Positions 45,201-58,800 of a stretch of DNA of 64,000 nt are shown here, one piece after another. The DNA is from Climacteris rufus (lineage: Eukaryota > Chordata > Aves > Passeriformes > Climacteridae). Numbering within the stretch: the first letter of the stretch is position 1; each line of letters starts with the position of its first letter. The position numbers were made by a program, and so were the translations under genes. The notes below the pieces were generated by a model. The model ran no database searches, was not told the origin of the DNA, and was given only the letters and a program-made list of their open reading frames with translations. The DNA lies in the NCBI GenBank assembly GCA_013398175.1, contig VZRZ01002565.1:1299491-1363490 (forward strand), written 5' to 3'.

Positions 45201-47109
45201 GGTTGTATTTGAAGGGGTTTTTTTTTGTTGTTGTTTTGGTCCACTACTCTGATTAAACTGAAATGAACTGTCACTTTACATTCTGATCAGACCAATAAGT
45301 GATTACCCTTCTAGAAGGAAGCAAAATTAGGGAAGGCAGCATAAGGTTTATGACAGAGAGCCTCATTTAGGATCTCTGGATAGAAATTAAAAGGTGACAA
45401 GGTGTTGTGTTGTTGCCATGTCTCAGAATTAAATTAACCCCTACAGGGAAGCTTTTTCTAGTTCCCTTTATGTATTTGCAGATGCAGTGAGGCAATCCAG
45501 TGTCTTCTCCCAAGGTTAACACAGCCATTAGAAACACCACCATCAATTGTCCATCTAGAACCACTGATCAAGGACAAGGTACCAGAAACATCCATTTAAA
45601 TCACAACAGCCCCAGCAAAACAGCTGAATCTAATAGATCATCCCAAGGCATATGAGTCTCATCCTGCTCCCAAAATGATTCAAAAAAGTCAGAAATTGGC
45701 TAGTCTCCATGCTCAGGTGTCTAAACTCAATCATTTTTACAATGAAATACACAAACCTATCAGCCATAAAGCATTTTAGTGCTCCCCTTTAATAATTTTT
45801 AAAATTATTATTAATATTAAAAAAACATGCTAGTGTTAAATATTGAGTATTTTGTTTCCAGACAGAACAGTGCATGTGTGTATGTATATCCAGTTTAGGA
45901 GGAATTCTAGAGAACTATCTAATTAAATATTGATTCATTAGGACAGTTTCTAAAAGGTCTTCCCTACAGTGCATAATCTAAGCAGGATACACAAGCACCT
46001 TGCTTTTGGAAACAACCTGCATGACCTCAGCAAAAACAGCTCTAATTATTTTATTAATTTGCATCATCTGTGAACTGAGCCCTAAAGGCACAAGTCTGGA
46101 GTTCTTATCATGATACCTCTTTAAATCTGATCATCATTACACAATTAGTCCTTTCAGTACACTATTCTTCCATGACTCTCTAAAGATCTTAGTGGTAAGC
46201 ACGAAGCTTAACAAAGGTGACTCCCAACCATTTGACTGCTAAAAGGAAGTAACCTGTCTGTGTCCCAAGGGCTTTTTACAATCCCCTCGTGGATAGGGGG
46301 TGTGGAAGAGTTGTATTCCATACCCTTAATTTAATCAGGTATCTTTTCTCTCAGAAAGTTGGGGTTTGTTTTTGGTTTTTCTTTTTAACTTTTTAAAAAT
46401 TATCTGGTCCTACAAGATTTAGAATAATTCTAGTGCATGCCAGAGTATACTAAAATAGAGTCTTAATCAGGGAGAATTTTGTTACTAATTTTATTTGTCT
46501 ATAGGCTGAATTGCCCACTTCTCCTCATCTTCTTTGCAACTTCTCAGGTAATGCTAAATAATTAGAAACTTTTCCTAAAGTGCCTGGTCAGGGGAGCCCA
46601 AATTTGAAGGCATGCCCATATGCTGAGCTGGCAGAAAGGATGGCACTGCCTCTCCCCCACATAGAGTACATTTCCCTTGCCATGGAGCACGTTTCCAGAA
46701 GAGACCAGCAGCCAAAGAAAGGAGCATTGGAGCAGGTCACATGGGATCAGATGTCAGCAAACTTGGGCTCCTCAAGACACCACAGACACATCCAGCACTA
46801 TTTGGACCCTCTGTGAATCACTCTCGACCACTGACCTGAGACCTAGAGAGCTACAAGTGAAGCCCCTGCAAAAATCTGGCCCTAAACCTTTAACAGGTCA
46901 CTGAGCACAGACTTTTCTCTGACTGACCACCCAGAGCAGCTCATCAAATCCCACTTTTAAAACATCTCTGTCAAATGCGTTTTAATCCGGTCACTCTTGC
47001 ACATTTTATGATGCTCTAATTTATGTTTTTAATCTACTACAATTCTTTTATAATTGTTTGTGCAGTGACGCCTGACAGGGAATGCTTTATAAATAAATTG
47101 AATTTATGG

Positions 47110-47119
47110 CTATTTATAA
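47110..47119. promoter_or_regulatory. Candidate MEF2 site CTATTTATAA
   Basis: This matches the MEF2 consensus YTAWWWWTAR. It lies in complex AT-rich sequence (GGCTATTTATAACC) within the long upstream intron. MEF2 factors drive muscle and activity-dependent neuronal genes, so the site is biologically plausible. The motif is expected several times by chance in 64 kb. Confidence 0.15.
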
Positions 47120-47737
47120 CCTCTCCCTCTTGAAATTTCTTAGCAAATAAATTGGTCCCACAGTTCAATCTTCTAGGGTTGGGGTTTCTCTGTACACAAT
47201 CATACAAACACACAACATACATGCATGAAATAAAGAGAGAGAGAGACATGGAGTGCCTACATGTGTGTGACCTTTTCTTTCCATGAGTAACTTAAGGGCA
47301 TATTTAACATTCTGTTCACAGTGCTCATGGCAGACAGGAAAAACACAACTGAAGGGGATGAAAAATGAAAAGTCCTTGCAGCTTCTCCATCTCAGGCTCT
47401 GTCTTTCCTTTTGTGGGACAAAGGTTTTCAGGTTTAGTTTACTACCCCAAGTAAGCTTCTCTTTGGTTGCTTGCTGCTTGAGCAGACAGGACACATGAAA
47501 TGAAGCAGCTATAAGGACCTTTGACAACCAGCACATAAAACTCATTTTATTTCCTTAATGTAAGGCTAATTGGTAATTAAAAACATGACTGTGACCTGTG
47601 CAGTACCCAGAGAATAGAAATTGATTTCATTTTAAACAGATAAAGCTCACAGGGCTGTAGCTCTGCAGAGTAGCAAGACTTTCTGGACAAGGAGAACTTA
47701 AAGAAGTGCTTTAGTTTTTAGCAGGTTTTGCTAATTT

Positions 47738-47746
<9 letters not shown>

Positions 47747-47769
<23 letters not shown>
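47747..47769. repeat. A23 homopolymer with A-rich tail
   Basis: Twenty-three adenines are followed by CAAACCAAAAACCAAAG. It could be a plain simple repeat or the tail of an old retrotransposed copy, but I recognise nothing upstream that would be the body of such a copy. Confidence 0.85.
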
Positions 47770-49722
47770 CAAACCAAAAACCAAAGAACTTTGCTAGTTC
47801 TTCCGCCCGTTAGTTCACTCCCAGAAGCCACTCTGCTGACCCTCACTGTAGTTGCTGCTGATGTTGAAACAGACCCAGGGACAAGAAACTGGAAAACAGA
47901 ATTGGGATTTTTGCCCAGCCTCCCTCCATCAAACCAGGGCACATATTTTCATTTCTTGTAAGACAAATGTGTGTTTCATCCTCATTCACATGTGTGTGCA
48001 TTGTAGGGGTAAAGAGACAAACTGATAACCTTACTAGATGCCACCACCTTCCATCAAGACAGGCCAGGATAACCTCAGCCTGCAGGACACTCCATCAGCC
48101 TCACAGGCCCCACAGCAGTGCTGGGGTGGGTGCAGAGTAATGCAAGGTCATGTCATAACAAAATATTTGGATTTGCTTCAAACAAGCCAAACACAGGATC
48201 TGGGAATGTTAAAACATTTTTGTTCAATAAAAGTGTTTAAACATAAGGCTTTGTTATTTCTGCACTGAAACTCTCTGAGAATTTCCCTTTACAGACAGCA
48301 GAAAGGGGGAATATCAAACACAGAATACTTCAAACTTTTCCTTCTAATGTTCAACAAAACCAAGTTTTGAAATACTGGAATCTTGCAGACAATGCCTAGA
48401 TTTCCACCAGCCTAACTGGCAAACCAGCAGGAAGGAAAACTGAAAAAAAAAAGAGAAATAGCTATGAAATGGGTTAATATATGCTAATGCATTTAATTCA
48501 TTAAAAACAAGGAAGAAGAATTTCTAATTAAGTTCAGAAACTAACAAGGAATGAAGATTGCACCCATGCCATTTTTGGCAATTGAAAAGTTTGTAAGTAA
48601 CTATAGTGAGCTACTTATTATCATGCCAGAAGAGAGGAGAGGCATCCAATGTACCTGCATTCTCTTTTACTATGATAAACCCTTAAGACAATATTTATTC
48701 TAATGTAAATAAACTCAAAATAAAAACTGAGAAAAAGACCAGAGTCTGGATAGTGAGAGGTCAAGAATGTTTTTAATATCTTACAATGTCCTTTAATTAA
48801 ACTCAGCTTGATTAGCTTCTGGCTAATTTGCAAGAAGGCATGGTCTTCCTATATTCCCTGGTTTCAGGGGTAGCTCTGTCTCCTGCAAGCATTGCAGGCT
48901 GTGGGATCTCTGTCTAAACGGAAAATTAGATTTCAGCTGGCCTGTCTGAAAAAAATAAAAAAATAAACCTAAATCCCACCTGGAACCAGAATTCTCTTTC
49001 ACATCAGTTACAGTCAAATTCTTATGACACCCATCACTCAGGGGAGGCATTCCCAGTGAAATGATCTCTAAGAACTCAGCCAGATTTCCTCCACGTCAGA
49101 CTATTGCTCAGGGCTGGCAAACATTCTGCCAAATGGACTTGAATTTCAAAGATTCTGTGTTCACTTGATGAAAATAAGATGTTACACTCTGTGTTTTCAC
49201 TCCCTCCATTCCCAAGGCTCCCTTTCTCTTCAATCACCCTCAGGCTCGGAGCAAACAGGATTCGTATTGATCTGTCTGAAAATTATTTTTAATGCTATTA
49301 GTGTTACAGGCTGCTGTAATGGACGTCTTCCAAGTTTCTCATCCTGACTAGTTGTTCTGACTGCTCTGAAACACACTAAACCCATCATTTGCCTTGCTGC
49401 TGGCCAAGACCCAGCTCCCACCACAGAAATAAAAGGCAGCTGATACCTGTGCTTGAACTTTGATGGGCTGCAAGTGTTTCCTTCAGTGCAAACTCCTCAC
49501 AGGCTGCACAGTGGCACCAGGTGACATTTGCTACCTCTTTACCCCTCCATTCCCCTACACTGTAGGTCATGCATAGTAAGGGAGCTGGATGAACTCCTGG
49601 ATGCCATTCTAAGACAATTATTCTCCTATCCCATTATCTCCCAGACAAACATACAATGATTACTTTCTTTAACTGAAGACTACCACATTAAATTCAGAAT
49701 AATCAAATCAAAATATATCTTT

Positions 49723-49774
49723 AATATAGTGAATATAGTGAATATAAATGAATATAGTGAATTTAAATGAATGG
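49723..49774. repeat. 9 to 10-bp AATATAGTG tandem repeat
   Basis: AATATAGTG occurs in series (AATATAGTG twice, AATATAAATG, AATATAGTG, AATTTAAATG, AATGG). It is an AT-rich minisatellite of about five units. Confidence 0.85.
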
Positions 49775-51528
49775 AATTGCAGGCAAAGTTCAAAAAATAT
49801 TGTATAATAAGTTTAGACTAAAAAAAAAAGATTAAAATACAAATTTGACAAACACTATGAAATTTCCCATGAAACACATTTTAAATTAAGTCCCTATATG
49901 GACATAACTTCCACCAACTTCTAGGTCTACATGAGCAAGAACTGAGAAAAGACAAGTACAGTAAGCTTTGGCCCAGTAATACCAAAAATATTCTACAGTA
50001 ACACTAAATCAAATTGCACAGGCTTGGGGAATTTTAGCATTCCTTTCAGTTGTCTACACACTGTGCTAAGGCAGTGCTGTACTGATGTTTGAGTACAATG
50101 GGGGAACTGATTAAAAACTATAATTAAATGGAATAAGCTGCTATTATTTACAAAACAGCCAAAAGGGTGTTAAAAGAACAAACAGAAGCATGGGAAAAAA
50201 TAATTTTGATGTTGCTCCTTCTTTCTGTTTTGACTGTCTTTGGTACTGTTAGTAACACAGATGGAAGGAGAACAAGTTTTGCAGGTAATAAGCATTGCTC
50301 AGTCCACAGTTTATCCTGATCCTTTGACAGACTGCAAAATGAACAGCAACCTAAAATTTGTTCATAGAATATTTTATGAATGTAAAAGGAGCTGATGATT
50401 AACTTTTCACAAACACCTTTGTGTTTTGCTGAAGTATTCCCATTTCAGTCAATTGGTCTAAACCAAAATTTTCCAAAATAATTTTTTTCTCTCCTAACAG
50501 GATATACCAGGATTCATGAAGATGTAGAAAAATATGCATAGGACATCATGTCACAAGGACTTGTCTCAAGCCCCCAGGGATGACTCCAACAAGCTACTCT
50601 CCATAACACATCTTCCAACCAAGTCTGTCACTTGCACGTCCTCTGTTTCACTCTCCTATGCCATCTCACCCCACTTTATTTCAAACCCAATTTGTTTTCA
50701 CAAGGAGTTTAAGAAAAACATAAGCAATGAGGGCTATGAAACCACCGGCCTATGGCAAATGCCATAAAATAAAATAATTAAGAGAAATTCTTTAATTTTA
50801 ATTAGCTTCCTTTCTGCAATCATTCCCTTCATGAAAAGTTCAATTACCAAGAAGCAGTGCTGTTAGACTCACTGCACTATATTATAGTTAGCTGGGCTGT
50901 TATACAGAAATAGGAAATGACAGTGAAATCTCTTGTATGGCTTGCCAGATATGAAACTAATAGGGCTGCATTATCCCACAAGTCTTCTGGAGCTGCCTGA
51001 AAGGATGAGATTGCCAGACTGCAAGGATAAGTTTGTCTCACTGTGAAGTGCTTTACATCTTCAGAAAAGGCTGCAGGGGTTATATAGTCAATCACACACT
51101 GAATATGACTCAATGTCGTGCTATTGCAAAACAAAACAAAAAAAAGCAAACAGCATGCTAGGATGGGTAAACAAACATACAAGCCACAAGATGCAAGAAA
51201 AACTCATTCTGCTATTCACAGCAGGGGTGGAAGTTTTGCTGAAATTCTGTGAATGAAAGAATACATGGACGGACTGAGGATGATCCAAGAGAGATCAACA
51301 AGGATCTCTTGAAGTGTAAAAAAATTACCTGAGAAGAAAAACTGTGGTGAAGGTAAGACAAGGCTCTAGACTGCTGCAGAGAGGTGGTGAATAAATAATT
51401 TTCCTGCTTTCACTGTGGATATGGCAGGAAGTAAAGGCTGTATACTGGCACAAAGAAGGTTCAGGATGAACATTAAAGAAAACTTTCCTTGGGATGCCTG
51501 GGAAGTTACAGACCTCAAATCCCTAGAG

Positions 51529-51562
51529 GTTAAACCCTCCTGTGGGTTTAGGAGGGTTTAAC
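51529..51562. repeat. Perfect 13-bp inverted repeat (hairpin)
   Basis: GTTAAACCCTCCT at 51529-51541 and its exact complement AGGAGGGTTTAAC at 51550-51562 are separated by GTGGGTTT. The stem would be stable in either strand's RNA. No loop or tail signature of a known RNA class is seen, and no flanking target duplication. Confidence 0.9.
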
Positions 51563-52068
51563 TAAATGGCCCACCAGTGTATCTTCTAGCTTTTGTATTC
51601 CTGAGACTCTAATAGATGCCCATGGCCTCAAGATCCAGCCAGATTTTTCTCATCAGGGAGGCAGCTGTCTATGGGGTTTGGACAGAAAGACTCCAGGGGA
51701 CAGTCCTCTATTCACGAGTGAAAAGCCTTTCAAAATATTTTTGACACCCATGCAGCTAAGGCAGATCTAGGCAAGAAATCTATTAGTCATTTGGGATTTC
51801 AAGGAATGCCTCCATGTATCATCATTTGAAAAAGGACCTCAATAGCTCTCTTGGAGGAAACAGAAATTGGGCTTCTCCCCAGGGCTGATCAGTTTAGAAA
51901 TGTCACTGCAATTGCACTGAGATGGAGTAAGTTTTTCTGTTCTTATGGTGGAGTCACAGGGTTTTCTAAGATTACACTGCAGAGTCCAAGTTTAAGAGGA
52001 GGGATTTTCCCCTCTCTGAGAAGACTCTTGAGCACTATCATGCTGACCAATCCTCATCTAGGCTGCTG

Positions 52069-52078
52069 CTATTTATAG
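52069..52078. promoter_or_regulatory. Candidate MEF2 site CTATTTATAG
   Basis: This is a full match to the strict MEF2 consensus CTA(W)4TAG. It is embedded in GCTGCTATTTATAGCAGG, where the outer bases CTG and CAG are themselves complementary. About one such match is expected by chance in a window of this size. Confidence 0.2.
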
Positions 52079-55000
52079 CAGGAGTTTCCCTTCCTCAATG
52101 GATCTGCTTCTGAAGGGCATTTGGGAACGCGACCTTGTGAATGTTTTGTCTTCTTTTGATCTCTTTTGCCTTGGGTCCAGAGAGACCCTGCAGCTGAAAT
52201 CTATGAGCTTTGCTGAGCATGTTTGTAATTAATCCTAGACTTAGAGAAACGTGGGGATTAGTGGATTGCCGAACTCCTTATGTCTCTGGAGCAATGCTGG
52301 AGTTTCCTTGTTACAAGCAGCAGAGAAAGAGTCAGAATTTGCTGAGAATTTGGCTTAGGCCACTGAACCTACTGATTTAAATAGATCAGAGAAGTCTTCA
52401 AAGCAGCAATACTAGCTTGAATTAATACAGTCTCCTTCATCCAAAGGTTGCAATAGACTTCACAGAGAGTAATGAACGAATTAAAATATAAATCATACCC
52501 AATGGGCAAAAGAGAAACTGCCTCCGTTTCACAACTGGGAAGACTGAGAAATACATAGGGTAAAGGTATTTGAAGGTTTGAGGTCTTTCAGTTTCCTAGT
52601 ATACATTTTAGGACAATGACAGCCTAATTTCTTTTTTTTTTTTTTCAGAGACACCGGTTTGTTGACTAATTGGAGTGATGATGCCTCTAGGGATAGGAGC
52701 TTGGCACAGTGGCTTGACTGATTTAACCAGCTAACAAGCTAATAGCAATTTGCAGAAGACAAACCCCTGACAAGCATGAAAAGACCTTGTCTAAATGTTT
52801 AGAAACCTTTGATTAATTCCTGGTGGATGAAAACTGAGAGGTTGCTGTCTCTGCCCCTCTTTGTTTCTTACACCCCACCTCCTGCCTCATCTTTCTAACC
52901 TTTTGTCTCTCTTTTTTGCTTTGTTTCGCATTCAACTTTTCTTTTTGTATACAGGGATTTCCAGAGGTTCAGCTGAAAGTGCAGGTGTCTGGGTCTCCAT
53001 CTCCAAAACACAAGGTGTTCAAAACTGAGAGAGGAATTTGAATATTGGACCTACCTGATTCCCACCTCATGACAAAGTTAGGAGTGGGATGGTGGAATCC
53101 TGAGAGGATACTTTGCTATTCCACACCACAGATATGGTGTATATATCAGGCAATGTTTGTGAGTTGCCAAAGAAACTGCTTTATCTGAGAAGGATGTTTT
53201 TTGGCTCACTTTTGCAAATTGATATATAGTACTCTAGAAACACACATCTAATCTGGTGACATTTGCACTGTAGCATCAAAATGATACCAGGACATCATAA
53301 ATGCAACCACAGGGCCAAAGGAGATCAGAAGCACCAAAATTCGCTCTCAGCAAGAAAATTATGTCCAAACAACAAGTTGTCAGAATAGTTGTTGCAACAT
53401 GCTTAAAGGGAGGGAGGATATGACATGATAGACCATAGCATGATGAATTTATGGCATGGTAGCTGGTATGTGCTTTCATTTGCTAAAACCTCACTGCTGT
53501 TTAACCCACAGTTGATTGCTGACTGGGGTACAGAGGCTGCCTTGTACAGTAGAAACAGGCTGCACTCACCAGAGAGGGAGCTGCAATACTTATCTGCACA
53601 AATACAAGTCTCCTATTCTCTATAAAACCTGCCTCAGACCAGTTGCCAGAGTCCTAATGAACTTGGGTTATACCCTGTGCATCAACCTGCTGCTCCTCCT
53701 ACCTGTTGCTGTACTTTTTCTCTGTGGAACCAAAACTTCCTTCACAAAATTGTGATTCAGTTTGACTAAAACAGTTTCTGACAGGATGCAGTCTCCAGGA
53801 CTGCGACAAAGTAATGCAGTAGGGCTCTGCTCTTTAAAACACAGAGCAAAAAACCAGTTATCTAAAAAGATGGTGCACCTAAGTGAGGCACAACGAGGTG
53901 TACATCTTTAGGTCTCTTTGGTAAAACAGGCACAGTACAGCTCACTGCAACAGCACTACTCCCTAAAGGGAATGAAAAGAATTCCTACTGTGGGTAGACA
54001 GACTAAAATGGAGATTTGAGATCAAATTCTGAGCAGGTCATAAGTAAAAGGTGAGAATATTGGCTTTTTGTTGACAGCAAGCATTCCTCCCTGACAAATT
54101 CACCACACTCCTTACAAATCTATACAGATCCACTATTGGTGAGGCTGGTGCTCTGGAGCACTGCAGTGTGAGCAAGGGAGGAGAGATCAGGGTCTCTGAT
54201 CACCAGTAGTAGGTGCACCAGAAAGAGGGAGGTGGTGTTATTCCAGCCCCAGCTGTGCCCACAATGCCCTTCCCTTCACCAGGACTTCTACTCCGCACTC
54301 TTCCAAAGGGAGTTTTACAGCCTTCTAAAATAATTTTAACGGGTCTGCATTCTACCAGGCAGTAATTTCTGAGAGAAATACTGCAGCTTTAAATGTTAAA
54401 TGTTTAAGAATATGCTGGTGTTTAGGAAAAAAAAAGAACCCAAGAATAACAGGTACTATTAATTTCTGATTTTCACTCTTTGGAATTCAGCCCACTTAAG
54501 AGAAAACAAAAGTGCTGTCATATATACAAGCCTAAGAGCATCAATATATTTTAATGGATATATTTTTCTCTCATATCTAGCCTCCTAGTTCTTCCACCTC
54601 TAAACAAGACCTGAAAATGCACATCACCTGTATTGCTCTGTAACCCAAAACCCCAAGTCTCCTTAAGAAACTTTCCTTTCAGAAAAATTTTATATGATGT
54701 GATATTAACATACCAACAGATTTTCCTTCATGAAATAGAAGTGTCATTCTCACCGTTTTGGCTAATTTCTGGTAGGTGAATACAGTATACCTCAGTTAGA
54801 GAAACTCCCCTGTTCTGCACTTCTTATTTGACTGGTGAGGCTTTCTTTACTTTGTACCCTGAGCTCTTCGGTGGCTTTGCCTCATTTAAAAATCTGTATC
54901 TCTGCTCAGCATGCTTGCATTCCTGTGGAGAGTTGCTTAATCCCTCTGTATACTCCCAATCTGCCTGCAAGGAACTCAGAGAATTCCCAGATCTCTAAAT

Positions 55001-57693
55001 GGAGGCAACACAAAAATGTATTTTCTTTTATTAATGGAAAAGAATTCCTGTACTATTAAAAAAAAACAACAAACCAAAATCTACCAAGCTCCCTCTTTTT
55101 TGGTATTATCCTTTTTTCCTGCTTTACTCAATTACAGCTGATTAACTGCCATGACATATGAGTCACACAGGATCTAGGACACAGGATGTGTTCAGAGTTG
55201 CTTAATCATGTTCTAATATTTAACATGCACACTTGTTTACTAGGTAAGAGAGTTGTGCATGATATTTACATTGTGCTATGTTAATTTGGGATGTTAAAAC
55301 TGGAGTGGACAGAAAATGATAAACAGAAATGATACAGGAAAATAAAGAGGAAGAAAGAAAATATAAACCAAAGCACAATGAGAAACAGACTTCCAAGGCA
55401 TTGATAGAGAGAATTCACATTCCAATTTTTCTGTTGGGGCACTTGTAGGTCCTTTCCCAATCATATAAGTTTAAGCTCAGGGTACTTTCCTTGTCATGGT
55501 GCATGTTTAGTTTTACACTAAAACAAGCCAACCTTTCCACACCTCAAATTTTCCTCAAAATACCTAGCTCCCAAATGCCCCTAAAACTCCTTCAGTGTAT
55601 GAGAAGAGCCATCTGTGCACCAAATAATGACTTTTGCTGTCTATTTCGAAGTGTTGACATCTGCCTCTAATCACTTAGGGGAAGGAAAAGGACATCCTAT
55701 ATCCAAAAAATAATTTTTTCTCCTCTCCCTCTCTCATTACAGCATTTAGGTCTCAGTCAGCACATCAGATAGCTTTCAAAAGAGCACACACAAAGAAGCC
55801 AAGCTGTCTCAAGGTGAAGCAGATGATCCCAGCACGGTGTTCAATGGTGAGCCATGAATGTTGGTGAAAACAATTTAGCCTGAGGATTCTGCTAGAATCT
55901 CACTGAAGAGTGCGTACCTTTTTTATGAGTAAAAGCAATATCTGAAATAGATTACTTGGTTGGGAAACTTATCCAGGAATGACAAACCTACATAGACAAC
56001 ATGGAAGAAAAGAACAGAAATAAGATGTGCTTAATATAAGCAAGGATATTTGAACTCAGAATACTTAAGAAAGGTAAGGAAGATGCAAAAGGAAAAAAAA
56101 AAAAGCTACTTGGCCAGCTTCTCCTGGAAGCACTTGACAGCTGAACGTGGTTTTGAGAGGCCTGAAGGCAGTTTACCACAGGGACTGAGTCAAGGCAGCT
56201 TTGCATGAGAGAGCATGATGGCATTGTGTAACACACACAGGACAGATGCCTGTTTTAGGGAGATGGTTTGCTGTCTCCTGGGACCCTCAGTGTGCATACA
56301 AGACAACATGGAGGACTGCAGCAAGCACAGTCACAGATAGAGAGCTTAACTTGGAAACTGTTTTACAAATTAATTGCTTGTTACTTTGATTCTCTTATTG
56401 TTTTTCTTCCTTGCACTTGATGGCTTTTGTCTCTTGTCCTCCTACCTGTGACTTCTCCCATTTTCATCCCACTTTATCACCCCTATTTAGATACTTTTTT
56501 TTTTATTTCTGTCACACTCTGACAGAGTTCCCAAGCTCCTCATAAAACACTGCAAGCACCCTATAGTAATGATGTTTTTAATCCCTAGAACAGTTTTGTT
56601 TAATGGAAGCTTACAGGAAAAATATGTTCCTTGGGAGTCAGCAGAAGCTGAAAACGAGGCATGGAAATTCCAAACAAGACAGAACCAGGAAAGCATAAGG
56701 TACAAAGCTAGATTCAGGTTGGGGGAAAACAAAAGGTCTGAGGATCAATTCTGCAGGGATACTTCATGTCTAGTCCCTCTCCCTAGGCATCATTTCTGTT
56801 TTTCCACTTTTTTTACCCTTAGCCACTAAGCAGCATCCTTGCTAAGTGGTCTCTAAACAAAAATGTACAATCCCCCTTCCAACAGAACAAACATCTCAGT
56901 GACATGGCAGAAAAGCTAAAACACAGAGCGATTAAGATATCACTTCAATTTATTGCCCAATTCAAGTTATCAAGGCCCAAAAAGTCCACACAGTTCTCTC
57001 AGAAAACAGAATCTGAAGGGCACAAAACTTGTACCTCAGTTCTGCAGTGCTTGTTTGGAAATGTTACCACTTTATTACATCACAAGTGATCATGAAAACA
57101 GCAGGGTCTCCAATACCAAATTTAAAAAAAGGCTTATAAAAATTGTTTAGGTTTAAGGGAGAAAAGACAACAGATAGGACTATGTTGTCCACCAATTTGC
57201 TAAAGGAAAAAGATTTAAGCATACTGATTTACAACACTGGAAAAGAATTAATCTGACTCATACAATTACTAAAGGACATTTGTCTCCATAACCCAGTAGG
57301 CAACTTCATTTTTCATCCTGTTGAACAGTATTTCCAAATTTTTCTCTATTTCCCTGCTTAACAAATAGCCCTTTTAGTCTTGTCAGTTTTTAGCTGTTAT
57401 TCAATTAAAAAAAAAACAAACAAAAAAATCAAACAACCCAAACATTAAATAACCAGAATATCTATGTAGGATATTTGCTGCATGAGGTAGACTACAGTGG
57501 GAAGACACTGAAATCCCCTGAGCCTGATTCCCTAAATGGAGAGAGGAACTCTATTGCTTTGAAGCCAAATGACAAGGGTCAGGTACAAGAGTGACAAGAG
57601 CAGTGGCAATGCTGAAGAGATGCAGAAATTACAGAATGCTAATTTTCTTTGTTATGTCTTTGGGAATATAAATTCAACCTACACAACATGCAT

Positions 57694-58003
57694 CTACAAG
57701 AGAGTTGGAGAGGGACTTTTTACAAGAGTATGCAGTGACAGGACAAGGGGGAATGGTTTTAAACTGAAAGAGGGCAGGTTTAGCTTAGATATTTGAAGAA
57801 ATTCTTTACTGTGAGGGTGGTGAGGCATGGGAACAGGTTGCCCAGAGAAGCTGTGGATGCCCCATCCCTGGCAGTGTTCAAGGCCAGGTTGGACAGGGCT
57901 TGGAGCAACCTGAGCTAGTGGAAGTTGTCCCTGCCCATGGTAATGGAGTTGGAATGACATGATATTTAAAGTCCCTTCCAACCCAAATCATTCCATGATT
58001 CTA
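57694..58003 (+). mobile_element. CR1 LINE 3' end, plus strand, 5'-truncated
   Basis: This is a 310-bp copy of the CR1 3' end, antisense to CACNA1C. It begins near GAGAGGGACTTTTTACAAG and encodes the ORF2 C-terminal residues GEGLFTRVCSDRTRGNGFK, ending with a stop where the family reads on (LDI then TGA), so it is broken. It continues through GTTGCCCAGAGAAGCTGTGG and the 3' UTR, GGAGTTGGAATGACATGAT and CCCTTCCAACCCAAATC. It ends at the typical ATTCCATGATTCTA terminus. CR1 copies lack poly-A tails and usually lack target-site duplications, as here. It is more intact than the copy at the window start. Severe 5' truncation is normal for this family. Confidence 0.95.
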
Positions 58004-58489
58004 CACTTTTTTCTTTTTTAAAGGCAATGGAGTTCCTTACAAAACACTTTTGTTTGTGCACATCAACAGTCTATATGAAATTATGCATCAGCAGTTGCTG
58101 GTTTGCATAGATATTAGAAGAAGTGTCATTAAAAACACAAAACTGACACCCAACGAGCAGGTAGAAATGGTTTTTTTTTTTAAATACATTCTTACTAATT
58201 TGCAGAAGAGACATCAAATCATAGTTCTTTATTTAGCCTCTTTAACCAAAACATTCAGATCTTTTGCAACATCAAGAATTTATCATCAAGTTATAATAAA
58301 AAGGAGGGAGGAGGAATCTGGGTATTTCTTTCATCCTAGGCTACAACTGAGCAAAGGCTCATCAGGCACATGGGCCACAGCCCACAGCAGCAGTGAATCG
58401 GGGCAACTACAATGTCAACAGCAGAAAATGGCAAAGTGCTGGTGAAGAGGTGAATATCTTCTCAGCAAAACAAACACACTGGTTGGCTT

Positions 58490-58800
58490 CAAACTGCAGA
58501 TATTGGCAAGTTAATTATCGCCATCAAGTTAATTATTGCTGCTGTTATCATTTTCCACTCATCATCTCTCCTGTAACGATTCACTGGCTTTCTTGAAGAA
58601 AGAAATGTGTCTGTGGGTAATGATTTCACTGCTTTTCCTCCTCTGCCCGCCTCTCGATCGCTCTTTTATATTGAATAATCATTTATGTGGTAGTTTAATT
58701 AGCTAATTATGAATGTGTTTGGGTATTTTAAGGAGGAAGAATCATTGTTTACTTGTTAGTAATTAAGTGGGTTCCATTTGATTGTGGTGTTGGGAAATTT
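58490..58800. promoter_or_regulatory. Candidate conserved intronic enhancer with clustered TAATTA sites
   Basis: A 300-bp complex, non-repetitive stretch holds several homeodomain-type cores. These are a 12-bp direct repeat CAAGTTAATTAT at 58507-58518 and 58525-58536, the perfect 14-bp palindrome TAATTAGCTAATTA at 58696-58709, and AGTAATTAAG near 58758. Between them lie GAATAATCATTTATG and TCTCGATCGCTC, the latter with CpGs retained. Such composition is typical of ultraconserved vertebrate enhancers. In mammals the corresponding intron of CACNA1C is known for brain enhancers. Conservation itself could not be tested here. Confidence 0.35.

Noticed and set aside
51230..51600. Possible very old CR1-like copy (words such as AGGATGAACATTAAAGAAAACTTTCC).
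   Set aside because: Only one or two short words fit the family pattern, so the similarity is too weak to call a mobile element.
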